Shown here one piece after another: positions 6,949 through 14,674 of a stretch of 37,676 bases of DNA. Under the pieces are notes generated by a model. That model did no database searches. It saw only the letters and a program-made list of their open reading frames with translations, and was not told the DNA's origin. The translations under genes were made by a program, and so were the position numbers. The first letter of the stretch is position 1. Every line of letters starts with the position of its first letter. The stretch is from Mesorhizobium sp. B4-1-3. GTDB taxonomy: Bacteria > Pseudomonadota > Alphaproteobacteria > Rhizobiales > Rhizobiaceae. The stretch lies in the NCBI RefSeq assembly GCF_006439355.1, contig NZ_VFTG01000039.1, positions 1 to 37,676 of the forward strand, written 5' to 3'.

Positions 6949-7480
6949 GCGGTGGCGCGTTTATTTTCATCGGCAAAATAAAAGCTTGAACATATGTTTT
7001 GAAAACAAAAAAAGTCAGCTGCTCGTTGCGCTATTTTTTTCGCGCCTCGCAATTTGTTTTCATCGATAAATTTGCAGGAGCCGACAAATGATTTCGGCAC
7101 TCCTAGCTATCGCGCGGCAAGCCGTCTATAGAAGGATATGCCCACCCGTTCCGCCGCAAGAAAGAAGTCGCCCACAAAGCTCGGTCGTCCAACAGCGGCG
7201 CCAAGCCCGGCATTGAGGACATCCGGCATCGTTTCCAGGCGTGAACCGCCGCGCGCGTTTGGCAGACTTGGCGTCGACGCGCCGCTCGCTGCGGCGGCGA
7301 GGCAGGCTAACGCGAGCGGGATGGAGAATATGGCTGCGAGCATGGCGGCATACGGCCCGCTCACCTTGAAGATATGTGTCGCGTTCTGGATTGTCGCCAC
7401 GCTGGCATCGGTTTTTGTCACCGTAAAAGGCTGAACGAGGCCGACATTCGTCGGAAAGCGAAAACGAGAAGGACGCGAGC
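6949..7480. other. AT-rich spacer and ambiguous coding stretch
   Basis: The first part (about 6900-7080) is markedly AT-rich for this genome. Three short frames then compete. A 42-codon plus frame at 7088-7216 has an excellent ribosome site (AGGAG seven bases upstream) but unconvincing composition. A 104-residue minus frame at 7107-7421 begins with GTG and has a signal-like hydrophobic stretch (MLAAIFSIPLALACLAAAA) but no ribosome site. A plus frame ends at 7434 with a hydrophobic helix (CVAFWIVATLASVFVTVKG); its shortest form starts at 7321 and would be a 37-residue single-pass membrane peptide. At most one or two can be genes, and I cannot decide between them from sequence alone. Confidence 0.35.
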
Positions 7481-7672
7481 ATGGCGAACCGCTACGCGCT
7501 TCGAATGGACGAACCGAACAGTTGGACCGTTTTCGACATCTTCACCGGTCAACCTGCCGAGTTCGAGAAGAAGATGACGATCGGCATCAAGACGCGCCGG
7601 GCGGAAAAGATCGTCAGCGAACTGAATGCACAGGATGCCAAAAGGCGGGCGGAGGCCGGCCGGGCATCCTGA
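7481..7672 (+). CDS. Small SWTVxxxFTG protein (paralogue of 5770-6096)
   Basis: This 63-residue protein begins MANRYALRMDEPNSWTVFD and contains IFTGQPAEFEKK, then a charged helix (AEKIVSELNAQDAKRRAEAG). AAGGA sits seven bases before the ATG, a strong start. Its middle aligns with the minus-strand protein at 5770-6096, so a duplication lies on both sides of the AT-rich spacer. Here the domain is nearly the whole protein, which suggests the SWTV...FTG...LN unit is the functional core. Function unknown. Confidence 0.75.
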   Translation: MANRYALRMDEPNSWTVFDIFTGQPAEFEKKMTIGIKTRRAEKIVSELNAQDAKRRAEAGRAS

Positions 7673-7776
7673 TCGCGGCAGGGCCAATACTGCGGTTTAG
7701 CGCGCCGGCCGGTCATCTGCTGCATCATCTGGGCCACTGCGGTCCCGGCACTCATTCACCTGAAGGGAGAATACCC

Positions 7777-7959
7777 ATGAGAACCATGAAAACACCGGAT
7801 GCCCCACCCGTGGCGATCGTGGCGGTGGCCAAGCCATTCAAGATGATGTCGGCTCGGCTGACGATCAGAACCGACGAAGCGGCAAGGCGCAGGATCGCCG
7901 ACACAGACGGCACTCTACGTCGGGCACGTGAGCTCGCGGAACGCAATCGCCTGCTTTGA
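7777..7959 (+). CDS. Small basic hypothetical protein
   Basis: This 60-residue frame starts at an ATG preceded by AAGGGAG with seven-base spacing. It encodes an aliphatic first half (PPVAIVAVAKPFKMMSARLTI) and an arginine-rich helix (AARRRIADTDGTLRRARELA). It follows the SWTV gene by 104 bases on the same strand. No family is recognised. The start could also be the in-frame ATG three codons later, but the ribosome site favours the first. Confidence 0.55.
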   Translation: MRTMKTPDAPPVAIVAVAKPFKMMSARLTIRTDEAARRRIADTDGTLRRARELAERNRLL

Positions 7960-8034
7960 ATCGATTGGCACCATCAGCACATACGCAGCCTCCGTTCCCG
8001 CAACCAGGCATCCCGCTCAAGAGACAGGGCGATC

Positions 8035-8253
8035 ATGCGTCCGGACCACAACCTGATGTCCAACCAAGATGACCAGCATCTGCTCGGCATCCTGCGAACA
8101 ATAGCCCGACAGCATAGAGGCGGATCGTTCAAATCAGGTGAAGAATTGGTTCAGTTGACCCTGCGAACCGCGATCGAAGAATATGATTACCGCCCCGCAG
8201 ACATGAGCCTTCACCATTGGCTGCTGAGCATTATGCGGCGATATTTGCACTGA
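8035..8253 (+). CDS. Isolated sigma-70 region-2-like small protein
   Basis: The 72-residue product carries GEELVQLTLRTAIEEYDY followed by SLHHWLLSIMRRYLH. This matches the register of ECF sigma region 2 (AEDLVQETLLRAL...F....LRAWLFTILRN). The DLVQ...TL helix and the LxxWLxxIxR helix that contact core RNA polymerase and the -10 are both recognisable. Region 4 is absent: the frame stops directly after the second helix and no continuation is seen downstream. GGG five bases before the ATG supports the start. It could be a decayed sigma factor or a small protein that binds RNA polymerase or an anti-sigma partner. Its position just upstream of an EcfG-type promoter and a sensor kinase is suggestive only. 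Confidence 0.6.
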   Translation: MRPDHNLMSNQDDQHLLGILRTIARQHRGGSFKSGEELVQLTLRTAIEEYDYRPADMSLHHWLLSIMRRYLH

Positions 8254-8312
8254 TCGAAGTCGCCAGCTCTGGTCTGGGTCGCTGCCTCAAAGGAGAGGCA
8301 TAGGCTCATTTT

Positions 8313-8453
8313 CTATCGGCGATCGAGTGACAGCCTGAACGTCCGTTCATCCCCGGACCATTCCGTTCGCCATTTGCCGTCTATCCCCTGAATGAGGACC
8401 TCAGCTTCGAAGCCGTGCAACGCAGTTTCGTTTGCAGCCTTGATCGCGGCCAT
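8313..8453 (-). CDS. Possible 46-residue protein
   Basis: This minus-strand frame of 46 codons, from an ATG with GGA seven bases upstream, reads as a sensible small protein: an amphipathic N-terminal helix (AAIKAANETALHGFEAEVL) and a strand/tryptophan segment (GKWRTEWSGDERTFRLSL). Codon third positions are GC-rich as in neighbouring genes. It faces the sigma-2-like gene and is divergent from the kinase at 8618. No family is recognised. It is reported because it otherwise fills most of a 364-base gap. Confidence 0.4.
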   Translation of the reverse strand: MAAIKAANETALHGFEAEVLIQGIDGKWRTEWSGDERTFRLSLDRR

Positions 8454-8560
8454 GACTGCATCCGCGTTCGAGTTTTAGATCGTATCCTTGCCGTCGTCGC
8501 CAATCTTCCAACAGTGAGCGTCCTAAAATATATAGTATCTCGCTCCTGCCATGCTGGTTG

Positions 8561-8585
8561 GGAACCAAGTCCGTTCGTCCGCGTT
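8561..8585 (+). promoter_or_regulatory. EcfG-type general stress promoter (exact consensus)
   Basis: GGAAC is followed by exactly 16 bases and CGTT, the alphaproteobacterial EcfG consensus. The -10 ends 33 bases before the ATG of the large kinase at 8618, so transcription would start near 8592 with a leader of about 25 bases that includes GGAAGGG. This position rules out the longer reading frame that opens at 8558 as the real start. It predicts that the kinase and its overlapping receiver belong to the EcfG regulon. Confidence 0.7.
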
Positions 8586-8617
8586 GCGGCCGATGGTCTG
8601 CTGAGCGGGAAGGGTGG

Positions 8618-11335
8618 ATGCGCATCGGAAATTTCGGAGACCCCGAGAGGTTCATTCCTCTGCCGCACGACGTCTCAATTCTACAATCGGCTCCTGATTT
8701 CATCGAAAAGCTGCCGATCGGGATTTACGCTTGCAATGCGCGGGGGCATCTCTTGTGGTTCAACAAGCAGGCTGTCGACCTGTGGGGCCGGACACCCTTG
8801 GTCGGGTCGGATGGCGAGCTCTATTGCGGATCGCATAAACTGTTTTTCGATGGCCGCGAGCTCGGCCGCGATGAAACACCGATGGCCACGGTGTTGCGAA
8901 CCGGCATTCCCATCAGAGGCGTCGAAGCTGAAGTGGAACGGCCCGACGGCTCGACGATCTGGGCGATGGTTCACATCGAGCCGGTCGAAGACGATGACGG
9001 GCGGGTCGTTGGGGCGATCAATTGTTTTCACGACGTCACGGACAGGCGTCGAGCCGACGACATCATGAAACAACAAGAGCAGCGGCTCGCCGCTACCTAT
9101 CAGCATGCCGGAATTGGCATCGCCGAAGTCAATGAAAAAGGCGAGCTGGCGCGCGTCAATGGCTATCTGGCCGGTCTTCTCGGTTACTCAGCCGAGGAAC
9201 TGATCGGCAGATCGGTTTTCGATCCGGCCCTGGCGGAAAATGTCGATGCCGATCGGCGAGAGTTCGAGCGCCAGGTGCGAGGCGAGATCGACATCTACCG
9301 TCATGAGAAGCATTTCATCTGCAAGGATGGGGCAAGGATCTGGGTCGCGGTCACGTCATCGAGTGTAAGAGACGCCAAAGGCCGCTTCCTGCACGCGGTG
9401 CGGGTGCAGCAAGACATCACCGCCCGCAAGCAAGCCGAGGCAGCCCTGGTGCGGCACCTGGAGCAGCAGGAAGCGCTTTACGAGTTCACCGACAGGCTCC
9501 AGCGAGCGGCGGACCTGGAGGAAGTGTACGAGATCGCGCTTAGCACGATTGTGCAGGCGCTGCATGCCGATCGCGCCTCCGTGCTTCTCTTCGATGAGCG
9601 CGGCGTCATCAAATTTGAGGCCTCGCGGGGCTTGTCGGACGCCTATAGGCGGGCGGTGGAAGGGCATTCTCCGTGGTCTCGCGAGGCGTTGGACCCTGAG
9701 CCGATCGTCATAGAGGATGTCGCACAAAGCGAATTGCCGTCCGATCTCAAGGCCAGCGTGCAAAATGAAGGCATTGCGGCGCTCGCGTTCGTTCCCATCA
9801 CCGCCCGAACGCAATTGCTCGGCAAATTCATGACCTACTACGACCGCCCGCACGCGTTTGCGGACTCCGAAATCGGGTTCGCGCTGACGGTCGCGCGCCA
9901 GCTCGGTTTCGCGGTCGATCGGGTCCGGCTCGAAACTGCCCGGCAGAGGACCGAGCGCGCGGCGAGCCAGTTGGTCGCCATCGTCGAGTCCTCCCACGAC
10001 GCCATCGTCAGCAAGGATCTGAACGGCATCATCAAATCGTGGAACGCCAGTGCCGAGCGCCTGTTCGGCTACACCGCCGAAGAGGCGATCGGCAGGCACA
10101 TAACCATGATCATTCCGGACGACCGACTTGGCGAAGAACCGGAGATTATCGGCCGCATCCGCCGTGGCGAGCTTGTCGATCACTTCGAAACCTTGCGTCG
10201 CCGCAAGGACGGGAGCCTTATCGACATCTCGCTGACCATTTCTCCCATACGTGATGGTCAAGGCAGGATAATTGGTGCTTCCAAAATCGCCCGCGATATC
10301 ACCGACCGCAAGGCGGCCGAAGCCAAGCTGCGTGCCAGCGAGCGGCAGTTGAGGGATCTGCTGGCAGCTATTCCGGCGGCGATCTACACGACGGATGCTG
10401 AAGGCACGATAACCTTCTTCAACGAGGCTGCCGTCGAGCTGGCCGGGCGCGTTCCGCAGGTCGGCAAGGACAAATGGTGCGTCACCTGGAAGTTGTTTTG
10501 GCCAGACGGCACGCCCCTGCCGCATGATCAATGTCCGATGGCGATAGCTCTGAAGGAGGGGCGCGAGATACGGAACGTGGAGGCCGTGGCCGAGCGTCCT
10601 GACGGCGTGCGAATTCCTTTCATCCCATATCCGACGCCTCTTCGCGACGAGACCGGCAAAATTATCGGCGGCATCAACATGCTCGTCGATGTCAGCGAAC
10701 GTAAGCAGGCTGAGACCCAGCAGCGCCTGCTGTTCAACGAGCTGAACCATCGCGTGAAGAACAACATGCACATGCTGCAGTCGCTGCTTAACCTGGCCGG
10801 CAGCAGGACCGCCAATGTCGAAGCGCGATACATCCTTCGCGAGGCGAGCACCAAGGTGGCAGCAATGGCAGCCGCCCAACAGGTCCTGTACGGCACGGTC
10901 AATTCAACCGAGTTCAACGCGCGGGATTTCTTCCGCGCCGTTTGCGACACGATACGACAGACATTGCCCGACCAAGTCCGCATCGAGTACGAGGCCGATG
11001 ACGCGGAACTTTCCAATGACGTCGCCATGCCATTGGCGCTCATCCTCAACGAGCTTCTGACCAACGCGATCAAATACGGAAACCCGGACGGGTCTGGCAC
11101 GATCCTGGCCGGTCTGAAGCACGATGGCGGGGCCTTCGAGGCTTTTGTAGAAGATGACGGCCCGGGCTTCGACATCATAGCGGTTCGCAACCGTTCGTCA
11201 GGCTTGAAGTTGGTGCAAGGCCTGGCGCGGCAATTGCATGGTGAGTTCACCGTCACTGCAAACCCGAAGACACGGTGCAGCGTCCGTTTTTCACCGCGTC
11301 GACATCCCTCAAAGCTGCCGGACGACGTTCGATGA
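8618..11335 (+). CDS. PAS-PAS-GAF-PAS-PAS HisKA_2 sensor histidine kinase
   Basis: This 905-residue soluble sensor has no membrane segments. Domains in order are PAS at about 25-145, PAS at 158-275, GAF at 286-438, PAS at 450-568 and PAS at 578-698, then a HisKA_2/HATPase core. The phospho-acceptor is H711 in ELNHRVKNN, the N-box is ELLTNAIKY with N816, and the G1 box is DDGPG at 846-850. It lacks the WxE of true HWE kinases, so it belongs to the related HisKA_2 group, unlike the kinase at 432-3536. The ATG at 8618 is chosen because of GGAAGGG upstream and the promoter at 8561-8585. Its stop overlaps the receiver start by ATGA. Likely a cytoplasmic redox, light or metabolite sensor feeding the general stress response; the ligands cannot be read from sequence. 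Confidence 0.92.
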   Translation: MRIGNFGDPERFIPLPHDVSILQSAPDFIEKLPIGIYACNARGHLLWFNKQAVDLWGRTPLVGSDGELYCGSHKLFFDGRELGRDETPMATVLRTGIPIRGVEAEVERPDGSTIWAMVHIEPVEDDDGRVVGAINCFHDVTDRRRADDIMKQQEQRLAATYQHAGIGIAEVNEKGELARVNGYLAGLLGYSAEELIGRSVFDPALAENVDADRREFERQVRGEIDIYRHEKHFICKDGARIWVAVTSSSVRDAKGRFLHAVRVQQDITARKQAEAALVRHLEQQEALYEFTDRLQRAADLEEVYEIALSTIVQALHADRASVLLFDERGVIKFEASRGLSDAYRRAVEGHSPWSREALDPEPIVIEDVAQSELPSDLKASVQNEGIAALAFVPITARTQLLGKFMTYYDRPHAFADSEIGFALTVARQLGFAVDRVRLETARQRTERAASQLVAIVESSHDAIVSKDLNGIIKSWNASAERLFGYTAEEAIGRHITMIIPDDRLGEEPEIIGRIRRGELVDHFETLRRRKDGSLIDISLTISPIRDGQGRIIGASKIARDITDRKAAEAKLRASERQLRDLLAAIPAAIYTTDAEGTITFFNEAAVELAGRVPQVGKDKWCVTWKLFWPDGTPLPHDQCPMAIALKEGREIRNVEAVAERPDGVRIPFIPYPTPLRDETGKIIGGINMLVDVSERKQAETQQRLLFNELNHRVKNNMHMLQSLLNLAGSRTANVEARYILREASTKVAAMAAAQQVLYGTVNSTEFNARDFFRAVCDTIRQTLPDQVRIEYEADDAELSNDVAMPLALILNELLTNAIKYGNPDGSGTILAGLKHDGGAFEAFVEDDGPGFDIIAVRNRSSGLKLVQGLARQLHGEFTVTANPKTRCSVRFSPRRHPSKLPDDVR

Positions 11336-11784
11336 CTGAATTTTCTCCCTCGTCCAACCGCCCTCCATCGCTCACGAAATCCATTCTCGCGGCCGAACCA
11401 ATCGGTGCAGCTTCGTCGCCCCGTATATTGGTGGTCGAGGACGATTTCCTGATCTCGCTCGAAATAGAAAGCACCCTGGCCGGCGCCGGCTTCGAGGTGG
11501 TGGTCGTCGGTTCGGGCGAGGAAGCCTTGAACGCTGCAGCGGCGAACCGGGTCGACTTGGTCATTATGGACATGCGGCTTGCCGGCGCGATGGATGGGGT
11601 CGAGGCCGCGACGGAGTTATTCAAGACCTACGGGTTGCGTTCGGTGTTTGCCACAGCTCACTCCGACCAGCATGTGCGCGCTCGAGCAGCGGCTGCGCAA
11701 CCCTTGGGATGGCTGGTTAAACCTTACTCTCCCGCTTCCCTGCTGGCGGCTGTCCAGGCCGCGCTAGGAGGCGCCGGCAATTGA
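11332..11784 (+). CDS. Single-domain response regulator, partner of the HisKA_2 kinase
   Basis: This 150-residue receiver carries an N-terminal extension of about 30 polar residues. Key positions are E36-D37-D38 (VVEDDF), phospho-acceptor D80 (VIMDMRL), the Thr position in FATAHSD and K130 in LVKPYS. There is no output domain. The ATG shares an ATGA with the kinase stop, so the pair is translationally coupled and co-expressed from the EcfG-type promoter. The LAGAMDGVEAA segment after the phospho-site is typical of receivers found with HWE/HisKA_2 kinases. It probably relays or drains phosphate in the stress pathway (inference). Confidence 0.9.
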   Translation: MTEFSPSSNRPPSLTKSILAAEPIGAASSPRILVVEDDFLISLEIESTLAGAGFEVVVVGSGEEALNAAAANRVDLVIMDMRLAGAMDGVEAATELFKTYGLRSVFATAHSDQHVRARAAAAQPLGWLVKPYSPASLLAAVQAALGGAGN

Positions 11785-12083
11785 ACCTACAGGTGAGCTC
11801 TCAGGGCGATCCGAGGACTGTCTACCTTTCCCTCTTTGTGGATGGCCAGGCTCCTCTCAATGGCGGCCGAGAAACCCGCTGGCCGAAGCCAGCGGTAAAG
11901 GTGGTTGGTCTCTTGACCCCGCCAGGGGCGAGGACTTGATCATGCTCACATGACGCAGCGCACCGCCGCTACATTTGTTAAAGGCGAGGCCTGACATTCC
12001 GGAGGGGCGGTTACGATCTCCAAACAGGTCGTGCCCGTCTCATTCCCTCATGACCCGGTCTCATGCCGCGGCGCCGATCCCTG
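11785..12083. other. Intergenic region with two compact hairpins
   Basis: No gene is seen between the receiver and the converging TadG-like gene. At 11876-11895 there is a perfect 8-bp stem (CCGCTGGC / GCCAGCGG) with a CGAA loop. At about 11915-11926 there is CCCC-GCCA-GGGG. Neither is followed by a T tract, so they are not classical intrinsic terminators. They may still end or stabilise the converging transcripts. Confidence 0.45.
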
Positions 12084-13712
12084 TCAGTTCGTAAGCTGCA
12101 GCCTCGAAAACTTGTTGGCGATCGTCTGGAAGACGTTGGGAAGCTTGGCCGGATCCTCGACGGCGTAATAGTCGCTCGGATCAGAAGCGCAGGCGCTGTA
12201 GAGCGAGCGGTTGGCCGCCGTGTCGGCCTGCAGCACCATGGTGTAGATCTGGACGCCCTGGTTCTTCAGCTGGGTGCAGACATCCTTGGTCCAGCCGTCG
12301 ACGTTGCGCGCCGCCGTCGTCTGGTTGCTCGAGCCGAAACGACCGCTGGCGAGATAGCCATAGGAGGTATAGTCCGATTTCTGCGGCGTGTTCGAGGCGC
12401 CGTAGACGACGTTCTCGCCGTCGGTCAAAAGCATCACCACCTTGGTGACGCCGGCCGTCTTGTAAGGGGCGGCGTCGGTGTAAGGCGGCTGCGGCGACAG
12501 CACCCGCTGGCCCCAGCTCAAGCCCTCCGACACGTTGGTGCCGGAGCCGTTCCACTCGCTCATCTGGCTTGCCGCCAGGCGGAGCTTGTCAAAGTCGTCG
12601 GTCAGGGGAATGATCGGCGTCGGGCAGGCGCGGTTCGGGCCGATGGTGATCGTGCTGCCGGTCTCGGTGATCAGCTTGGTGGTCGAGGCGACATATTTTC
12701 CGATGATCTTCAGATCGACGCTGAGCAGCGCATTGGCGAGGCCGGTAACCAGGCCGCTGAGGTCTATACCCAGAGTGTTCTGGTTGAGCTTGCTGTTGTC
12801 GATCGTGTCGTCGAGATAGGAATTGTTGTAGCTGGTCGCCGAATTGCCGTAGGAGGCCGAGGGCTTCTTGGCGATGTCGGGATCGTCCGGCGCGAAATAG
12901 GGCACGAACAGTGTATCGGGCTTCGACGGGTCCGGCGGCGTATCGGAAATGTTCAAGGCGCCTGGACGGGCCTCCACGCAGCCCTTCCAGCCCGTGTTGT
13001 TCCATCCGCCCCTCTGGCCAAGCTGCCTGAACAGCGCCATATGGTTCGGCCGCTTGCCGTCGACGACCGGGAAATTGACGCCGTTGGTGGACGACTTGCC
13101 GTCCATGTCGATCCAGGACGGGTCGAATTCGGGGCCATTGACGTTGACGGCCGTGACGAAGGGCACCAGCGAGGCTCGCACCGAACGGGTCGGCGACTTG
13201 ACCGCTTCGAGATAGTCGAGCAGCGACTTGGTCGCCGTCCGCAGCGCGCCGATGCGCGCGCCGGCCATCGAGCCGGTGTTGTCCAGCACCAGCACGACTT
13301 CGAGCTGGTTGTTGGATTCGACCGCCGAAGAGTCGACGCTGATGCGCTTTTCGGCGCCAAACAGGAATGCGAAGTTGAGATTGACGTCGGCCGAGGCGGT
13401 GGCCCTGGTCTTGACGAAGTTGACGCCCCTGTCGACCGTCAGCGTGGCCTTCGCGTTGGAAAGCTCGCCATGGCCGGCGATATTGGCCTGGAAATAGCGG
13501 TTGAAGGCGTCGGTGCGCGTCACCTCGGCGTCGCCCAGATGCGAGGAAGCGAGGTTCGCCGCGTCGAGCGCGTTCTGCAAATTGCCTTTTGCCCGCATCA
13601 GCGTCGAGACGTCGGTCGCAAACGCCACCGCGCCCAGCATGGCGGGCACGCCCACCGCCAGCATCAACGAGAAATTGCCTCGCCTTGAGCGCCAAAACTG
13701 CCTGAGAAGCAT
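12084..13712 (-). CDS. TadE/TadG-like pilus-assembly protein with vWA domain
   Basis: This 542-residue protein has a TadG-type N-terminus: basic RQFWRSRRGNFSL, then a single hydrophobic helix (LMLAVGVPAMLGAVAFATDV) and the ALDAANLASS segment. A von Willebrand factor A domain spans about 135-535. Its metal-site motif is LDNTGSM with D144 and S148, the DxTxS variant usual in TadG, and MLLTDGENVVYG lies later in the domain. AGGGG six bases before the ATG at 13712 supports the start. TadG proteins are membrane-anchored with a periplasmic vWA domain and are linked to Flp/Tad pili. No other tad genes are in the window, so this is an orphan copy. Its role in adhesion or envelope is inferred. Confidence 0.85.
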   Translation of the reverse strand: MLLRQFWRSRRGNFSLMLAVGVPAMLGAVAFATDVSTLMRAKGNLQNALDAANLASSHLGDAEVTRTDAFNRYFQANIAGHGELSNAKATLTVDRGVNFVKTRATASADVNLNFAFLFGAEKRISVDSSAVESNNQLEVVLVLDNTGSMAGARIGALRTATKSLLDYLEAVKSPTRSVRASLVPFVTAVNVNGPEFDPSWIDMDGKSSTNGVNFPVVDGKRPNHMALFRQLGQRGGWNNTGWKGCVEARPGALNISDTPPDPSKPDTLFVPYFAPDDPDIAKKPSASYGNSATSYNNSYLDDTIDNSKLNQNTLGIDLSGLVTGLANALLSVDLKIIGKYVASTTKLITETGSTITIGPNRACPTPIIPLTDDFDKLRLAASQMSEWNGSGTNVSEGLSWGQRVLSPQPPYTDAAPYKTAGVTKVVMLLTDGENVVYGASNTPQKSDYTSYGYLASGRFGSSNQTTAARNVDGWTKDVCTQLKNQGVQIYTMVLQADTAANRSLYSACASDPSDYYAVEDPAKLPNVFQTIANKFSRLQLTN

Positions 13713-14179
13713 TCCCTACCCCTGGAATTGCTTGATGGGAATCGCCTGATTTCCAGCCGCCTTGCGGCCCGCGCGCCTCTCATGCGCCTTTCATGATAAA
13801 CGCCTGGTTACAACCCGATACAACCTATTGGGGTGGTTAAAGCCCGATTACTGGAAAATCGACGGATCGAACGCCGGCAGGCATTGGGTTTTTTCCGAAG
13901 CTGCGACACTCTGCATTCACGCTGGCCCATCCCCGGCCTTGCCTTCGCTGGAAATTGCTATATAGACGCCCGCAATCTGCCGGTCCTTGCTGGGGGCTGA
14001 ACGGAGGGCCGTGGTCGTTCAGACCACGACACGAAGCCAGAAGCGCTTCCAGCCTCCCGTGTCTCCGCTCTCGACCGTCTCGTGATGCTCCTTTCTTCCC
14101 CGCTCCGTCGGGTCAGACAAGTTGCAGAGGCTTAGCCGCGAGGGCCGGACAGAGAAACGAAGAAAGGCAGAAAGACATA
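13713..14179 (+). promoter_or_regulatory. Promoter and leader region of the rpsF operon
   Basis: No convincing gene is present; a 67-codon plus frame at 13762-13965 has no ribosome site. A CTATAT -10 element (13958-13963) is followed by about 215 bases of leader. A perfect 7-bp stem (CGTGGTC / GACCACG, loop GTTCA) lies at 14010-14028. Leaders of rpsF in many bacteria bind the S6:S18 complex for feedback control, so the long leader is a natural place for such a site. I could not match the published motif with certainty. Confidence 0.4.
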
Positions 14180-14674
14180 ATGGCTCTTTACGAACATGTG
14201 TTTCTTGCCCGGCAAGACCTGTCGCAGCAGCAGGTTGACGCGCTTGTCGAACAGTACAAGGGCGTCATCACCGCGAATGGCGGCTCGGTCGGCCGGATCG
14301 AGAACTGGGGACTGAAGTCCCTCACCTACCGGGTCAAGAAGAACCGGAAGGCTTACTATACGCTGATGGACATCACCTGCCCGCCGGCCGCGCTCAACGA
14401 AATGGAGCGCCAGATGGGCCTGTCGGAAGACGTCCTTCGCTTCCTCACCGTCAAGGTCGAGGCGCATGAGGAAGGCGCTTCGGCGATGATGCAGAAGCGC
14501 GAAGAGCGTTCCGAGCGCGGTGGCTTCGGCGACCGCGATCGTGGCGACCGTGGCCCGCGTTCCTTCGGCGACCGCGACCGCGGCGACCGTGGTCCGCGTT
14601 CGTTCGGTGACCGTGACGGCGGCGACCGTGGTCCGCGCCGTCCGCGCGAAAGCGTTGAAGGAGGTGCAGAATAA
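14180..14674 (+). CDS. rpsF: 30S ribosomal protein S6
   Basis: This 164-residue protein begins MALYEHVFLARQDLS. The S6 fold runs over residues 1-95 (YEHVFLAR, LKSLTYRVKKNRKAYY, LRFLTVKVE). S6 binds 16S rRNA in the platform of the small subunit together with S18. The C-terminal third is a low-complexity basic/acidic tail made of three copies of a 13-residue unit (FGDRDRGDRGPRS). E. coli S6 lacks such a repeat, although long charged tails are frequent in alphaproteobacterial S6. The start follows a purine-rich GAAAGACATA. The stop overlaps the rpsR start by one base (TAATG). Confidence 0.97.
   Translation: MALYEHVFLARQDLSQQQVDALVEQYKGVITANGGSVGRIENWGLKSLTYRVKKNRKAYYTLMDITCPPAALNEMERQMGLSEDVLRFLTVKVEAHEEGASAMMQKREERSERGGFGDRDRGDRGPRSFGDRDRGDRGPRSFGDRDGGDRGPRRPRESVEGGAE
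14525..14641 (+). repeat. Three tandem 39-base units in the rpsF tail
   Basis: Three in-frame copies of a 39-base unit encode FGDRDRGDRGPRS with small changes; the third has GG for RG and ends RRP. Synonymous differences are few (for example gat/gac, ggc/ggt), so the array looks like recent or homogenised slippage. Copy number probably varies between strains. Confidence 0.85.

Noticed and set aside
8558..8617. Upstream extension of the HisKA_2 kinase frame
   Set aside because: The earlier ATG at 8558 lies before the -10 of the EcfG-type promoter and has no ribosome site; the ATG at 8618 fits both.
9356..10879. 507-residue minus-strand frame inside the kinase
   Set aside because: Shadow frame of a GC-rich gene; the plus strand has continuous PAS/GAF domains.
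12063..13688. 541-residue plus-strand frame opposite the TadG-like gene
   Set aside because: Arg/Val/Gly-rich shadow with no domain; the minus strand carries the TadG and vWA motifs.
13762..13965. 67-residue frame upstream of rpsF
   Set aside because: No ribosome site or motif; it overlaps the likely promoter and leader.
14525..14641. Non-coding tandem repeat
   Set aside because: The units are in frame within rpsF and encode its tail.
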